NCBI GenBank assembly: GCA_022511055.1 | Contig: JAFLSH010000025.1 | Location: forward strand, 1 to 15,801 | Direction: 5' to 3' | DNA length: 15,801 nt | DNA from: Prevotella sp. | GTDB taxonomy: Bacteria; Bacteroidota; Bacteroidia; Bacteroidales; Bacteroidaceae | In this document: positions 14,771 to 15,801 of the stretch, in pieces | How the letters are laid out: the number at the start of each line of letters is the position of its first letter | How positions within the stretch are numbered: position 1 is the stretch's first letter | Notes under the pieces: generated by a model | Told to the model about the DNA's origin: nothing | What the model saw: only the letters and a program-made list of their open reading frames with translations | Database searches by the model: none | Translations under genes and position numbers: made by a program

Positions 14771-15801
14771 ATGAAAAAGAGTTTATGGATGTTTGCCGCT
14801 ATGACATGCGGCCTCGCACTCACTTCGTGCGACACAAGTGACAATCCCTCAGGTCCTGGTGTTCCTCCCGTAGAGACCCCTACCTCACTGGTGTTTGACT
14901 TTGAAGACGAGAGCCTTGATGCTTTCACGGTGGCTGATGCCAGCAAGATTGCAGCTGCTGTTGTCGACGACGAGGACAATGGAACAAAGGTGGCTTCGTT
15001 CACCCGCAGTGGCTCAAGCGGCTTCGGTTTTGTGAGCTACACCTCTGAGGAATTGGAGAACGCTACCAAGCTGAATGTGTCTTTCGACTTCAACATTCCT
15101 GCTGAGATTCTGGGTCAGTCAGCTATCGCTATCGGCGATGCTTCTGTACACAATGCTGCAACTGGTGGCTTTGACACAAATTCAGGCCAGTATGGCTACG
15201 GCACCAATGGCTGTATCTTCTACATGGGTGCATACCGTGGCAAGGCTTACGGTGGCGGCAACGAGAACTATTTCCAGATCAACGGTCTGCCCGCAGCTGC
15301 TTCTGCTGAGGAGCATCCCGCTACCGACATCTGGGGCAAGTGGTTCCACGCTGACATTGATGTTGACGTGACTGCCAAGACCGTCAGCTACACCATCTCT
15401 ACTGGTGACGAAGTTTACTTCCAGGGCGACACGACCTTCGTTAGCGACCAGGCTCAGGCTGCTACCCAGCTGTCTCTTTACATTGGCTACGCTGGTACTT
15501 ACCTGCTCGACAATGTGAAGCTGACTAAGGTGGCTTCTGACCCCAGCATCAAGTATGCTAACTACACCATCAGCTACGTTGACACCGAGGGTAACCCCAT
15601 CCCCGAGGAGCTGAAGACCACTATCACACGCCGCGCTAAGGTAGGCGAAGCCATTGTGCTGCTCGATGCAGACAAGGCTAACTTCACCAATGCTGATGGC
15701 TCTGTGAAGTACACCTATCAGTCTGACAATGCCGAGGGTGCAACCGTTACAGCTGCTGGCACAGAGATTAAGATTGTGTACGCTGTTGCTGAGGCTGACA
15801 A
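14771..15801 (+). CDS. Surface lipoprotein with jelly-roll-like and MucBP-like regions (3' end outside the window)
   Basis: The frame runs from ATG 14771 to the window edge with no stop (343 codons seen). The lipoprotein signal MKKSLWMFAAMTCGLALTSC puts the lipidated cysteine at residue 20, followed by a Pro-rich linker (~25-38). Residues ~40-255 look like a LamG/jelly-roll beta-sandwich (SLVFDFEDESLDAF at the start, LSLYIGYAGTYLLDNVKLTK at the end). From residue 262, YTISYVDTEGNPIPEEL followed by VGEAIVLLDADKANF resembles MucBP-like repeats of Bacteroidales surface proteins. A catalytic domain, if any, would lie past the edge. The start is preceded by AAAACAAAAACAAAA without a Shine-Dalgarno site. 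Alanine codons are mostly GCT, unlike the GCC preference in clpB, which may reflect high expression. It lies 33 bases after the previous gene with no terminator between. Confidence 0.88.
   Translation, partial: MKKSLWMFAAMTCGLALTSCDTSDNPSGPGVPPVETPTSLVFDFEDESLDAFTVADASKIAAAVVDDEDNGTKVASFTRSGSSGFGFVSYTSEELENATKLNVSFDFNIPAEILGQSAIAIGDASVHNAATGGFDTNSGQYGYGTNGCIFYMGAYRGKAYGGGNENYFQINGLPAAASAEEHPATDIWGKWFHADIDVDVTAKTVSYTISTGDEVYFQGDTTFVSDQAQAATQLSLYIGYAGTYLLDNVKLTKVASDPSIKYANYTISYVDTEGNPIPEELKTTITRRAKVGEAIVLLDADKANFTNADGSVKYTYQSDNAEGATVTAAGTEIKIVYAVAEAD

Overview
The window reads as a chromosomal segment of a Bacteroidota bacterium, most likely Prevotella-like (order Bacteroidales). Evidence: a SusC/SusD pair, lipoproteins with acidic residues soon after the lipidated cysteine, A-rich translation starts mostly lacking Shine-Dalgarno sequences, a promoter of the Bacteroidota TAnnTTTG type, and secreted proteins with the short C-terminal 'Y-L-G…GIYI-GKKV' tail common in this order. 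Species cannot be fixed from the sequence alone. All supported genes lie on the + strand.

Layout. Positions 1-336 are the 3' end of a secreted protein gene, followed by a hairpin terminator (351-390). Positions 428-8688 form a tight five-gene cluster with gaps of 7-26 bases: a SusC-family TonB-dependent transporter, its SusD-family lipoprotein, a lipoprotein resembling the 'substrate import-associated zinc metallohydrolase' family but without the two histidines of HExxH, a secreted thioredoxin-fold protein with CGPC, and a DUF4369/TlpA-like thiol-disulfide protein with CGPC. It ends in a perfect 19-bp hairpin terminator (8711-8758). No carbohydrate-active enzyme is in the cluster, so its cargo is unknown; two redox proteins beside a degenerate peptidase-like lipoprotein fit a peptide or cofactor-like ligand at least as well as a glycan (inference).

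Next is clpB (8825-11389), the disaggregase, with two departures from the usual family sequence: an in-frame block of seven Pro-Thr/Ala-x tripeptides in the middle (M) domain, and a segment of NBD2 about 20 residues shorter than in E. coli ClpB.

The 327-base gap after clpB holds an array of 9-base units, five GTAGGnnnn then six CCTACnnnn (or near variants), able to form a 32-bp RNA stem in which all four non-Watson-Crick pairs are G·U. The tripeptide block inside clpB is built of the same 9-base period and nearly the same sequence. This link between an intergenic repeat and a protein insertion is the most unusual feature of the window. The gap also holds a clear promoter and an A-rich leader for the next gene.

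From 11717 to the right edge lie two co-oriented genes, probably co-transcribed: a 1006-residue secreted protein with three beta-sandwich-like units alternating with helical stretches, and a lipoprotein, cut by the window edge, with a jelly-roll-like region and a MucBP-like region.
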